A stretch of DNA of 64,000 nt from Posidonia oceanica. Its lineage: Eukaryota > Streptophyta > Magnoliopsida > Alismatales > Posidoniaceae. The position numbers were made by a program, and so were the translations under genes. The notes below the pieces were generated by a model. That model saw only the letters and a list, made by a program, of their open reading frames with translations. It was not told where the DNA came from and did not search any database. Positions within the stretch are counted from its first letter, which is position 1. Every line of letters begins with the position of its first letter. Below, piece after piece: positions 1 through 10,790 of the stretch. The DNA lies in NCBI GenBank assembly GCA_037176725.1, contig JAZBRS010000011.1, positions 4,650,001 through 4,714,000 of the forward strand, given 5' to 3'.

Positions 1-2880
1 GGCAACTGCTGGAACGGTATTCTGCTGACCGGAGCGGTGGGACGCTCGGAGATGCTCGCCGGAGAAGACGACTCTAACCGGAGTTGACTCGGCACAGGAG
101 CGAAGAGAATCCTATTCTAAGGGGCGGAAAAGCAAGAAGGAAGGAAGATTAGGCTAAAGGGATAAGAATTTACCTGTCTCCGTGTCTGAGAAGCTCTCTC
201 GACGCAGGTGGCTTCAGAGGTTGCCGGCGGAGTTCGTCCGGCGAGAATAGGGGGCGTCGATGGCTCGGGAAGGCTCGGATCTCCTCAGAGCGACCCTCCG
301 GAGCTTCCTGGATGTCTGGAAGGCTGCTGCGAAGACGGCGGATGAATCGGCAGATTTTGGGTTCACAGAGGCAGCCGGAGACCGAGGGGGTGTCCGCTGC
401 TCCTCAGGCCGGCTAGGACCTTCTGAAAGGTTGCTGGATGACTAGCGATTGATTCTGGGCAATTGAATTGGGTTTCGGTGGACTGTGGAGGGGATTTGCA
501 GGTTGGTTAGTTTTCTGATCAGAGGGGACTGCAGGTGTTTGTAGTGGATTGCTCGGGCTGTGGTGAGGGTGAAGGCTAGTGCTTGGTGGTCTGAGAAGGT
601 GAGGTTTCAGTGAGTTTCTGGGTAGGTTTCGGGGAGGAAAGGTGGTCTGCATAGGAGGGAATTCTAGAGGACGCAGAGTTGGGTTATGTGTGAATTTTCG
701 GGTGGTCGGGGTGATTTCTGGATTGGTTTTTGGGTGCGGGATGGAGGGAAGGAAAGCTGGAGGTTTTGGTGAGATTGGGGGGCCAATTCCGAGTGATTTC
801 GAGGGTGTTTTTGGTCTCGATTTGCCGTGAAGGGAAGAGGGGGAAATGCTGGTTTTTTGGGGTGGAGCTGAGGGGAATTCTCCTCTCTCTCAGGCTGGGG
901 AAGTGCGTGTGACGCTCCGTCCCTCCCTAGGTGAACTCTGGAAGGTGAAAAGGCTGGGGAATGGAGGCCTCTCGACCCACCCGACCTGCAGCCTTCTTCT
1001 GGCAGCCAACAGAGGTCGGAGCAGGCGTGGCAGGCGCACGGACAGCGTTCGGTGCACGCCGGTCCGGCTCGAGCAGGAGGCGTGCAGGTCTGGCGAGGGT
1101 GAGCTGTCGTCCGCAGGGCTGACTGTTGGCAGAAGTTGCAGAGCTCAGAGGAAGGCGGGAGAGGAGGAAGAAGGGAGGAGAGGGAGGAGACGGCCGTGGG
1201 CTGGGCTGCGCGGAAGAAAAGAAAAAGAAAAAAAGAGAAGAAGGAAGGAGTGGAGACGGGCCAGACTAGGCCCAGCGGGAGGAGAAAAAAAGAAAAGAAT
1301 AGAAAGAAAGGGAGGAATGGAAGGAGAGGGAAGAGGAAGAAAAGGAGGAGAGGGATAAAATTGATAAAAAAATAAAATAAAAGAAGAGAAAGTTTTTTAG
1401 AGTGATTGTGTTTTAAATCGGGACTTTGATTAAGCTTTTTAACAATTGTTTTTGGTTGATTAATTAGGTTTAGAGAGATTTTAGCTGTGATTAGGGTTTT
1501 TAGGGTTTTGTTTATTTTGTTTTGCTCTTTATTTTGATTAAGTGTTTGTTAAGTCTTTTAAGTTATATTTTAATTATGTTTTTCTTGTTAAGCACTTGGG
1601 ATGTTAATTAGGATTTTTTAAATTTTGTTTTTAAATTAATTGGAGTGGGTTTTAGATTTTTGGATTTTAGTCTTTCCCCTTTTTTTTTTTAAGTCTTCTT
1701 TGATTTATTTTTTGATTTTTGTTTGTTAAGCTCTTTTAATATATATGTATTTATGTTAGGTCTTCTTGTTAAGTCTTTTAGTTAAGTGTTTTTAGACTTT
1801 GATTGTTTGTTTTTTTTTATTTTTTAATTAAGTTTTCAATTTTTCTTCTTTAGAATTGTTAAGTTTAAGTTTTTTCTTAATTACTAACCTTAGCACTTTT
1901 TAAGTGTCTTCTTTCTCTTAGGATTTGTTTTCATAATTGTTTTTCTAATAGGATTATAGTTTCACTTGTCTTGATTACATTTTGGTTTTTTTTCTTGATT
2001 TTACAGCATTTTCCTTTTGTTTGTTTTGCATTTTTTAAGTAGCATTCTTGATTTTCCATTTTAGCTAGATTCAGTTGGGTTTAGGTTTTTAATTGTTTAT
2101 TTAAAGTTTTTAATTTTTTTTTCTCAGGGTTTTGGTTTGTTTTCCTTTTGTTTTGGAGTTTTAGAGGTTTTTAAGGATTTTTTAGGGACTTAGTAAAAGA
2201 AAGGAAAGGGATATTAGAAGGAAGAGGAAGAGGGAGAAATGGAGGAATAGAGAGGAAAGAGAGGAGTTGAGAGAAGATAATTTTTTGGAGGTCAGGGCAA
2301 ATGCTAAAAATAAAATAAAAATAGGAATAAGATTGAGAAGGGATAGACGCACAAGGGGGGCCCACAGCCAGGCAAGAAAAAGGGGGAAAAGGGGATGAAA
2401 AGAAGGAGGATAATCAGGAGAGAGAGAGGAGAGAGAAAAGGATAATCTAGGAGAGAGAAAACGATAATTTGGCCAAAAGGAGGTCTTAGAGGTTTCGAAA
2501 AGGGGTGAAATTTGGCGGGTGTGGGGTCTAGGGTTTCTAGTCTTGGTCCCAGGGTTTTGGTTTGGTTTTGAGAAAGTTTTGGAGGGGTTTTGAGGTGTAG
2601 AAAAAGGGTAGTTTTGCCTAAGTTTCCTAGGATTTTTAGAAGTGGTTTTGGTTTGAAATTTTACGGGCCTTTTGGTGGGTTTGTTAAGTCGGCAAGGGTG
2701 AGTTTTCCTATGGATTTTGGTTAATTTTCAGGTTCGGGAAAGGGGGGTAATCCTAGGTTGAGTTTGGGCTGGTTTTGAGGGGAAATAGGAAGAGAATGGT
2801 GTGAGCTTGGACCTAGGTTTGGGTTCAGAAGCCACCAGAAGATTCTAATCGATCCGGCCTGTCAATATGGGGTGTCAACA
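1..2880 (-). repeat. Partial 3' LTR of element A
   Basis: Copy of the first 2.9 kb of the LTR; the remaining 3 kb lie left of the window. The outer end at 2880 reads TGTCAACA, i.e. TGTTGACACCCC on the minus strand. It contains a GC-rich stretch (about 1-1370), a purine-rich stretch (1140-1380, GGAGGAAGAAGG-like) and a T-rich stretch (1380-2170). A donor-like CAG/GTAAAT lies on the minus strand near 174, matching the one in the other LTR. Small ORFs here are not conserved in frame between the two LTR copies and I do not treat them as genes. Confidence 0.92.
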
Positions 2881-2896
2881 GATGCCCCTCCCTGAG
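2881..2896 (-). promoter_or_regulatory. Polypurine tract of element A
   Basis: Minus-strand CAGGGAGGGGCATC directly abuts the LTR start TGTTGACACC. The same tract precedes the 3' LTR of element B at 51091-51106. It primes plus-strand DNA synthesis during reverse transcription. Confidence 0.85.
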
Positions 2897-3455
2897 CGAG
2901 GTCAAGCGAAGCGAGACCGCTGCTCAGGGTTGACGAGACACCCCATCTGACCGGCGGGAGCAGAGGGTTGCTATTGGCGTGAGCCACTTATTCGGCGGAT
3001 TCGCCGAACGTCATAGATCGTCGCTGCAATGCAAAGTGCAGGTGCAGATGGATGAAATGCAATGTATGCGATGCATGCTAATGCGAATGCAATGCAAAAG
3101 TTAGTGCTGAAGTTAGTACCGATGGGGGAGGCCGAAACGACGCGGATGATGCTGGCGATGCCGATGATGCTGGAGGGGGAGTTGCAGCGTGCCGCGGAAC
3201 TTGGTGGGATGTCCAAACCTGCACAGCAAGAAGGATAAAAAGGCAGCTTATTCTCGCCCGAGGGAGCAAGCAGGTAAGGCGGCTGGGGCCGCATGGAAAG
3301 AAAGATAGCCAACGCTACAAAGGTGCGACGGGAGAGGTGGACCCTTTCTTGACACAGAGGGATGCGGGGCTCCGTCTTTTGGAACGAAGTCGCGCGAAGG
3401 AGGTGATAAGTTATCGGACTTATCGGCCGGGGGGATGAGTTTCGGATCATCAGCC
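2897..3455 (-). other. Element A 3' untranslated spacer
   Basis: Non-coding spacer between the hairpin array and the polypurine tract. The stretch beside the tract (GCTCAGGG, CGAAGCGAGACC and neighbours) is shared with element B at about 51050-51106. A run rich in TGCAATG and GATGC words at 3025-3100 corresponds to a similar run in B at 50810-50960. Open frames through it lack any recognisable domain. Confidence 0.6.
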
Positions 3456-4386
3456 GAGAGCGATAGTTTACGGTCCTATCAACCGGAAGCGATAGTTTAC
3501 GGTCCTATCAACCGGAAGCGATAGTTTACGGTCCTATCAACCGGAAGGTGCAGTTGTGAGTGATAGTTACTGGATATCAGCCGTATAACATGGTTGCAGG
3601 TGATAGTTTAGGTTATCAGCCTAGGATGAGTTTTGGATCATCAGCCAGAGAATGATAGTTTACGGTCCTATCAACCGGAAAGGGCAAACCATGAGTGATA
3701 GTTACTGGATATCAGCCGTATAACATAATTGCGAGTGCTAGTTTAGGTTATCAGCCTAGGATGAGTTTTGGATCATCAGCCAAAGAATGATAGTTTACGG
3801 TCCTATCAACCGGAAAGGTGCAATTATGAGGGATAGTTACTGGATATCAGCCGTATAACACAAACCCATGATAGTTTTGGATATCAGCCCAGGATGAGTT
3901 TTGGATCATCAGCCAGAGAATGATAGTTTACGGTCCTATCAACCGGAAAGGTGTTTGCGAGTGATAGTTACTGGATATCAGCCGTATAATGCAATTGCGA
4001 GTGATAGTTTAGGTTATCAGCCTAGGATGAGTTTTGGATCATCAGCCAGAGAATGATAGTTTACGGTCCTATCAACCGGAAAGAGCAATTGCAAGGGATA
4101 GTTACTGGATATCAGCCGTATAACGTAATTGCCAGTGATAGTTTAGGTTATCAGCCTAGGATGAGTTTTGGATCATCGGCCAAGAGTAATAGTTTACGGT
4201 CCTATCAACCGGAAGCGATAGTTTACGGTCCTATCAACCGGAAGCGATAGTTTACGGTCCTATCAACCGGAAAGGGGCAATTACGAGTGACAGTTACTGG
4301 ATGTCAGCTGTATAACACAACTGCGGGATAGTTTTGGTTATCAGCCCAGAAGAATGATAGTTTACGGTCCTATCAACTGGAAAGAG
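3456..4386 (-). repeat. Hairpin minisatellite array, element A 3' UTR
   Basis: Tandem array with a composite unit of about 134 bp repeated about six times, flanked by runs of a 27-28 bp unit. Each unit is built from short inverted repeats: GATAG..CTATC, GATGA..TCATC and GATA..TATC, each followed by ACCGG or CAGCC. The copy at 4289-4305 has both arms changed (GACA..TGTC), so pairing is retained. Tandem repeats in the 3' UTR of Tat/Ogre-type elements are known; the paired variation is what I see here. Confidence 0.88.
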
Positions 4387-4388
4387 CA

Positions 4389-4390
<2 letters not shown>

Positions 4391-4433
<43 letters not shown>
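4391..4433. repeat. (GATT)n microsatellite
   Basis: About ten perfect GATT units sitting between the two sub-arrays of hairpin repeats. Probably slippage within the GAT-rich array. Confidence 0.95.
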
Positions 4434-4722
4434 AAGATATCGGACTTATCGGCCGGCAAAGAGGGAGTGGAAGAATGATAAGATATCGGACTTATCGGCC
4501 GGCAAAAGGAAAGAATTGATAAGATATCGGACTTATCGGCCGGTAAAAGGGAAGAAATGATAAGATGTCGGACTTATCGGCCAGTAAAAGAAAAGAAATA
4601 ATAGGATATCAGACTTATCGGCCGGCAAAAGGGAAGAAATGATAAGATATCGGACTTATCGGCCGGCAAAGAGGAAATAAAGGAATGATAAGATATCGGA
4701 CTTATCGGTCGGCAAAGAGGAA
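4431..4722 (-). repeat. Second hairpin sub-array (GATAAG..CTTATC)
   Basis: Seven units of about 44 bp, each with GATAAG, a 7-8 base loop (ATATCGGA), CTTATC and then GGCCGGCAAA. It is a variant of the neighbouring array with a longer stem. A few units have one-sided changes (for example AATAGG at about 4597), so pairing is not perfect in all of them. Confidence 0.85.
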
Positions 4723-4739
4723 ATGGGTGATACAGGTGA

Positions 4740-4815
4740 GATACCGCGGGGCATCTGAAAAGATGCCCCTGGTATCAGGATGATACCAGGGGCCAGCCGA
4801 AGCGTCCCCGGTATC
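4740..4815 (-). other. Conserved double hairpin at the head of the array
   Basis: Two adjacent inverted repeats, 4740-4776 (GATACC..GGGGCATC / GATGCCCC..GGTATC) and 4782-4815 (GATACC..GGGG / CCCC..GGTATC). Element B has the same pair in the same order at 49041-49073 and 49080-49116, although the arrays that follow are unrelated. The outer GATACC/GGTATC pairing and the GGGGCATC core are preserved. Confidence 0.8.
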
Positions 4816-5173
4816 GAAGAGTGAAGGATGGACAAAACTGACGTGTTTGTCAAACGAGTAGTTAGGGGGTACCAGCCTGACGGAGACTCAGCTGGGGATG
4901 TCTGGCAGCAGGATTTGACGGCGCGGGTCCCCAGAGATCCCAGAGTCTGGGTCGTTTGCTGAGGACTTTCCTGCGTCACGTGGGCAACAAGTCGGGCCAG
5001 GGGCCTCCGGATATGAGTGGTGAGGAGCATGGAATGCGTTAATCAGCTTGGAAAAGCGAGCGGCCAGCACAAAACACCTTTGCATTTATAGAATCGTCGG
5101 TTACATGCCTGTGGCAGGCCAGAAAATACAACACAACTCGAAAGGAAAACCGAGCAACAATTGCATAATGGCT
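4816..5173 (-). other. Short 3' UTR stretch after the extra ORF
   Basis: Non-coding stretch between the extra ORF and the double hairpin. I see no further structure in it. Confidence 0.5.
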
Positions 5174-6376
5174 CTAGCTGGTTCGGGCCTTCTTTGATTT
5201 TCCAGAGTCAGAGAATAAGGGGCCGCTTGGCGGGATCTCATCAATGGGCCAGAGGTCCTGCACCTTGGTGACGTACTCAGGAGTACACCCCATGCCTCTT
5301 GTAGCCACGATGTCTGTTGATCGCACACCATGCTGCATCAGATTGGCCAGTTCCTTCGTTGGGGCAGTTGTACTGAGGGGATATGCTTGAAGGAGCCTCG
5401 GTGCTGTGCTATCGATAAAAGCGTGCTGCTGCAAACCGAACTGGCGCATGACTCTGATAGGGTGGTATTCCACACCTGCGGTGAATCCTGGCAGCACAAT
5501 CAGCCGCATGTCGCGTGTGCTGAAGAAGACAGTGAATGGTTCGGCCACAGAGGGGACGATGCGCCAGGTTACTGTGTCATCTGTCAGTCCTGATAATCTC
5601 TCGTACTCTTCCTTGACGCTCTTAATAGTCTTGGCATGGCCGCTGCTGCAGTAGGCCTCGAAAGCATGTACTTGGGGGCGCAGAAGGTCTATCTCGGTGT
5701 GTGCGGCCAGCCAGACCTGAATAAGCGCTCCGTAACCATGAAAGTGGCGGCAGCGATGCGAAATGCGGTCCAGTCCGCAGTATGTTTCTACCAGAACAAC
5801 CGGTGCCAGGTCTATCTAGCGAGTCACCACAGCGAGTGCTATTTCAGCAATCTCGACGGCCACCGTCATCTTGCCATGGGTAAAAACCAGCTCGCCTAGG
5901 AAACGGGTAACAAATCCTCAGAGCCACAGCTCGTCTCCGAGTTCAGCGCGCTTTTCCATAGTATCATCAAAATATGCTAGGCGAAGTAGGGGCGTGGGCC
6001 CGCTGGTGCAAATCAGTCTTTGCTGGCAACTTCGAGTAGAGAGCCCAGTCAGCTGTTTTACGACTGCGATGTCTCCATCATGCCTCATGAAGATGGGCGG
6101 TCCCAAGATCTTGGAAAAGCCACAGATCCGGCGCACTTCCTCCAGTGTAGGTGTTAGTTCAGTTCTGCCAAAGTGGAAGACATGGTGTGCTGGTTTCCAG
6201 AACCTCGCGGCAGCGCACAGAAGATGGTGGCTCACTTCTACATCAGCAGCCTTTAGCAATTTGGTTGGAATGCCCCACAGGCGGAGCTTCTCGCAGTCAT
6301 CTTGGGTAAGCTTGCTGATCCACTCTCGCAGGATCTCAGAACAGTGTGTCGGGGTCACCAGAGTGGGGAAACCCAT
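5174..6376 (-). pseudogene. Extra ORF of element A, plant-mobile-domain/DUF7745-like, broken
   Basis: ORF downstream of integrase encoding about 400 residues, homologous to the B copy at 47419-48599. The N-terminal part holds a stretch FWKPAHHVFHFG..ELTPTLEE followed by ICGF, closely resembling the opening of the plant mobile domain and the related DUF7745 family found in plant retroelements and in the MAIN/MAIL silencing proteins. The later segments (AETYCGLDR, VWLAAHTEID, GVEYHPIRVMRQFG) follow the same order as in that family. The start is set at the ATG conserved with B (MGFPTLVTPTHCS); an upstream ATG at 6460 is not shared. Stops near 5918 and 5830 break the frame. Role unknown: related domains act in transcriptional silencing, so control of host silencing is one guess. 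Domain assignment is from memory of motifs. Confidence 0.72.
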
Positions 6377-7664
6377 TGCGTTGATTGCAGAATGCAGGCA
6401 AACGACTGTCGCAAAATCTTCAGATACCTGTTGCCAAGACTGTGAATTATCAGATCTCATATAGACACATAGCTATTGAGGGAAAGCAGATTCTGAAGCT
6501 GGTAAGAACAGTTCAACACATTCAGCAGTGAACATTCAGATTATGGCAATTAAACACATATAAGCAAAGGGATTCTGTTGGCACGGCGGGGACGGGCAGG
6601 AGTCCTGGGTCGTCGCAGCCTGACGATGCCAACGCGTGCTGAATAGGAGTACTGTCTCAGTGCTAGAGTAAGCTTTGCAGAGTAGGGTGATTAGAGGGAG
6701 GGGAGATGACTGGAAATGCAAATGCATGCGCGATTGGTGTAATTTGCCCTCAGCATCGGGGGTGCTTTGGTGCCTGCTGTATAGGAAGGGAGCGGTCCCT
6801 GACTCACTGGACTCTACTCAGACTCCTAACTTGTTGGTGGCACTCTAGGAAAGGGTGTTGGTGATCTTCGGTGGTGGTGCAGAGAGGACGGGCTCCATAC
6901 CAAACTCTCAAGGACTCACACTCGCTCCTACCTTTTCCTTCTCTTTTTATGTCGGTGTGCAGGGCTCTCCTCATTCCCATTTTGGAAACGAGGAGGACCT
7001 TGCCCGAACTCCGATTCTTTTCTAGGATAGGTGAGAGGTGCGGGATTACCCTGCCTGCCTTCACTATTTTTTTCTTTTTTTTTCTTTCTTTTTTCCTTTG
7101 GAGTGGGCTTTTGTTCCTCTCCTTTTCTTTTTCTATCATTCTCTTTTTTGCTGTTTTTTTTTTCTTTTTTCTCTTCCTTTTTTTTACAAGCCTCCGCTAT
7201 TCCTACCCTAGAGGAAATGGGTGTCAGGCCCTTTTGGGGGCTGGCTCTCTTTTTCTTTCTTTTCTTGTGCATCTAGGCTTAGACGCGTATTACTTTCTGG
7301 CTAATGCCCAGCATTCTTCTGGGAGTGTAAGTCCTTAGGTGTTTGGGCATTTCGCCCGCTCTCACTGAGTAGTGGCTCCCTTACTAGCTAAGACATCTAA
7401 GTAGTATCAGGTGAGGTCGGGAGACCCCTTCCGCAGCAGGCAAGCACCTCTAGTTTTCATCACTAGGCAATATGCAATGCGTGATTTGATGAGGATTGCA
7501 AACGGGATGAAAGAAGAAATGCACGGGAGTGTCGTAATGACAGAAAATGCAGGAGATAGGATGAACTGATGTGTGAGGGAGATAAGGCAAAAAGAGGTAC
7601 AAAAACATGCGAGTGGCGGGAGTACAAAAAGGTGGGAGGAAAGATCCGCAATGATTACTCTCAG
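6377..7664 (-). other. Spacer between integrase and the extra ORF
   Basis: About 1.2 kb without coding signal. It contains a long pyrimidine-rich run on the plus strand (7060-7190), hence purine-rich in the element's sense. A conserved TCTGAT followed by ACAG/GT at about 6427 has the form of a 3' splice site 50 bases before the extra ORF. Element B has a spacer of similar size at the same place (45920-47418), with some shared words only. Confidence 0.5.
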
Positions 7665-8985
7665 CTACTGATAGTACTTCTTGAGGTAGCACAAGTTGAC
7701 CGGCTCGGACTGCTCGACCTGGTCCATGTTCTCAAGAGTTACTGCATCGCCTGAGAAGATCTGTTTAACCACGAAGGGGCCACGCCAGTTAGGTCGGAAT
7801 TTGCCTCGACCGTCCGGTAGATGAATGGCATGCAGAACGAGATCCCCCGATTGGAAGCTTCTAGGCCGGACTTTCTTCAAGAACGCTCTAGCCATTTGCT
7901 TCTGGTAACAGTGAGCATTATGCATGGCTTGTAGTCTGTGCTCATCAATCAGATTCAGCTGGACGCAGCGGTCTTCGACCCATTCTGCCTCTTCCAGCTC
8001 GGCTTCTCGTAGGATCCGTAGTAAGGGGATCTCTACTTTGACGGGTAATACTGCTTCCATGCCGTACACCAGAGAGTATGGTGTGACTCCTGTTGAGGTC
8101 CGGATTGACGTCCTGTACGCCCAAAGCGCGTACGGGAGCTTATCATGCCAATCTTTGTGGGTTTCTGCCATCTTCTTCATGATCTTAATGATGTTTTTAT
8201 TAGCAGACTCCACCGCTCCATTCATCTGCGGCCGATAAGGCGAGGACCTGTGATGCTTGATCTTGAGACTCTGCAGGAATTCCTCAGTTCTTTTGGCAAT
8301 GAAGTTCGTGCCATTGTCAGAGATGATGGAGTAAGGGACCCCATATCGGGCGACGATATTGTTCCTGATGAACTTTTCTGTTGTCGCCGCGGTGACTGTT
8401 CCGTAAGAGGCTGCTTCCACCCACTTAGTGAAGTAGTCAATTGCTACCATGATGAAGCGGTGGCCGTTTGAAGCGACGGGGTGTATTGCGCCAATGACGT
8501 CGATCCCTCAGGTGGAGAAAGGCCATGGCGAGGACATGTTATGCAGCTGATGAGGGGGAGCCATGTTAAAATTACTGTGGATCTGACAGTTGTGGCATTT
8601 ACGCACGAACCGGCAGCAGTCCGCCTCCATGGTTTGCCAGAAGTATCCTTGGAGCATGATCTTCTTGGCTAAGAGGACGCCATTCATGTGCGGGCCATAG
8701 GTTCCTGCATGCACTTGAAGCATCAGTGTATCAGCCTCCGGCTTGTCCAGGCAGCATAGTAGCATCTGATTGTACGACCTTCTGTACAGCTGCCCAGCCC
8801 CTAACACATATTTTGACGCCAGACGTGCCAAAGTCCTTTTATCTTCTGCAGTGGTGTCAGGCGGAAGGCTGTCGGATTCTAGGAATGCTTTAATGTCGTA
8901 ATACCATGGCCGCTCTTCTGCCGCATCTGCTTCCTCTAAATTCATGCAATGCGCAGGCTCCTCTATACGGGTGACTGACACGTCC
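7665..8985 (-). pseudogene. Integrase of element A
   Basis: C-terminal part of pol. An HHCC zinc-binding module is visible (HAGTYGPH, then CRFVRKCHNCQIH, about 8730-8600), then the catalytic core with D in WGIDVIG, D in IISDNGTNF and E in GAVESANK, and a GPY/F module (FRPNWRGPFVV) near 7790. The frame ends naturally at 7665 with a stop shared with element B. A TGA at 8508-8510 interrupts the protein just before the first catalytic Asp, where B has TGG. The frame is otherwise continuous with RT and gag-pro. The enzyme would insert the cDNA; this copy cannot without suppression of the stop. Confidence 0.92.
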
Positions 8986-9401
8986 ACCATGCTATCTTCT
9001 GGTATACTGAGCCAGGATGCCAGGGTTGCTAGCGCGTCTGCGTATGCATTCTTTGCCCTGTTCATGTATGCGAAATTGATGCTCCTGAACTCTTCTATCA
9101 GCCTCAGCAGGCATTCGTGATATGGCACAAGTTTTGGGTCCTTCGTCTTCTAGTCGCCATTCACTTGAGAGATCACCAGCATGGCATCGCCGTGCACATG
9201 GAACTTCTGCGCCTTATGCTCGAGGGCGACTTTCAAACCCAAGATGCACGCTTCATATTCTGCCTCATTGTTTGTGCACGGGAAAGTCAACTTCCTCGCA
9301 AAAGGAATCATCTGCCCCTGGGACGTGGTCAGCACTGCGCCTATGCCTCGACCCTTTTTGTTGACGGCGCCGTCAAAGTACAGCTGCCACTGCTCTTGCT
9401 C
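8986..9401 (-). pseudogene. Archaeal-like second RNase H of element A
   Basis: Domain following the retroviral RNase H and an acidic linker. It opens with WQLYFDGAVN, then NNEAEYEACILGL, HGDAMLVISQVNGD and, past a stop, NAYADALATLASWL. The four acidic positions expected of an RNase H (Asp, Glu, Asp, Asp) are present. This duplicated domain is an established hallmark of Tat-lineage elements. A TAG at 9150-9152 replaces the TGG seen in element B. Confidence 0.88.
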
Positions 9402-10790
9402 CTCAGGGTCTTTCTCCTCTAAGTCCTCCATGGCAAAGAGAATGTCCTCGTCAGGGAACTGCGTCTGGAGTGGCTGGTATTCAGGCAAAGGAAAGTCCGC
9501 AAGGTGATCTGCCATAGCCTGGCCATTCATAGACCTCTGTGTGACGAAGGTGATGTCGTATTGGGATAACAGCACCTGCCACTTGACACATCTGCCCACC
9601 AAAGCCGGCTTTTGGAAGAGAAACTTGATGGGATCATACCGGCACAAGAGGTGAACTGGGTACGCCATCATATAATGCCTCAGTTTCTGTGCGGCCCAGA
9701 CAAGGGACAGACAGGTCTTCTCCATCGTGCTGTACCTGGCCTCGCATTCATTGAACTTCTTGCTCAGGTAGTAGATGGCGCGCTCCTTCCTACCAGATTC
9801 GTCGTGTTGGCCCAAGACGGCGCCCATGGAGTGCTGTGTGGTAGAAAGGTAGAGGAGCAAAGGTCTTCTTGGCGTGGGAGGGACCAGGATAGGAGGTTTG
9901 ACCAGCAGTTGCTTGATTTTATCAAATGCGGCCTGACACTCCTCGTTCCAGTTGATTTGTGCGTTCTTCCTTAGGAGTTTGAAGATAGGCTCGCAGATGG
10001 GTGTAAGCTGTGCAATGAAGCAACTGATATACTGTAAGCGCCCGAGTAGGCCTCGAACCTCCTTCTCGGTTCTAGGGGGTGGCATGTCCACGATGGCTTT
10101 TGCTTTCAACGGGTCCACTTCAATCCCCCTTTGGCTAACGATGTAGCCCAGAAGTTTGCCAGATGAAACCCCAAACACGCATTTACTGGGGTTAAGCCTC
10201 AGTCTGTATTTTCTCAAACGGTCAAAGAGCTTCTTCAGGCAGGCATGGTGATCCTCAGGCTCTTTGGTCTTCGCAATCATGTCATCTACATAGACCTCCA
10301 CTTCTTGGTGCATGAGGTCGTGGAAAAGCGTGGTCATGGCCCTTTGATAAGTTGTGCTAGCATTCTTCAACCCAAACGGCATAACCTGATAACAGAAGAC
10401 CCCCCAGGGGGTGATGAATGAAGTTTTTTCCATGTCTTCTTATGCCATCTTGATCTGATTATAGCCGGAGAAGCCGTCCATAAAGGATAGCATCTTGTGG
10501 CCCGCAGTGTTGTCGACTAGGATGTCAATGTGAGGCAATGGGAAATCGTCCTTGGGACTCGCCCTGTTCAGGTCCCTGTAGTCGATACATATCCGGATCC
10601 GGCCATCTTTCTTGGGCACTGGCACGATGTTCGCAAGCCACTCAGGGTAAAGGACGACCTTCAGAAAATTGACATCAAGCTGCTTCATTATCTCTTCCTT
10701 GATCATGAGTAGCCATTGTGGTCGCCATCTTCTCAGTTTCTGTTTTACTGGCTTGGCGTCTGGCTTCAAGGGCAAGTTATGGACCACTAT
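9402..10790 (-). pseudogene. Reverse transcriptase and RNase H of element A
   Basis: The RT begins near RRWRPQWLLMIKEEI and shows the conserved blocks VPKKDGRIRICIDYRDLN, SFMDGFSGYNQI, TPWGVFCYQVMPFGLKNA and the catalytic box YVDDMI (near 10290), then LLGYIVSQRGIEVDP. The retroviral RNase H follows (about 9880-9540: LLYLSTTQHSMGAVL, YYLSKKFNECEARYSTMEK). A TAA at 10440-10442 lies between the FSGYNQI block and the TPWG block; element B has GAA there, so this one is a transversion and not a deamination. The frame is unchanged across it. Confidence 0.93.

Noticed and set aside
846..1375. Basic, Arg/Glu-rich ORFs in LTR A, also present at 21717-22246
   Set aside because: Present twice only because the LTR is duplicated, and they lie on the strand opposite to the element. 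The sequence follows the purine-rich tract.
2971..3450. 159-codon minus-strand ORF downstream of the extra ORF of A
   Set aside because: No counterpart in B at the same place and composition follows the repeat-rich spacer.
7060..7190. Pyrimidine-rich run as a gene for a Phe-rich membrane protein
   Set aside because: Low-complexity T/C run on the antisense strand of the element; the open frame is a by-product.
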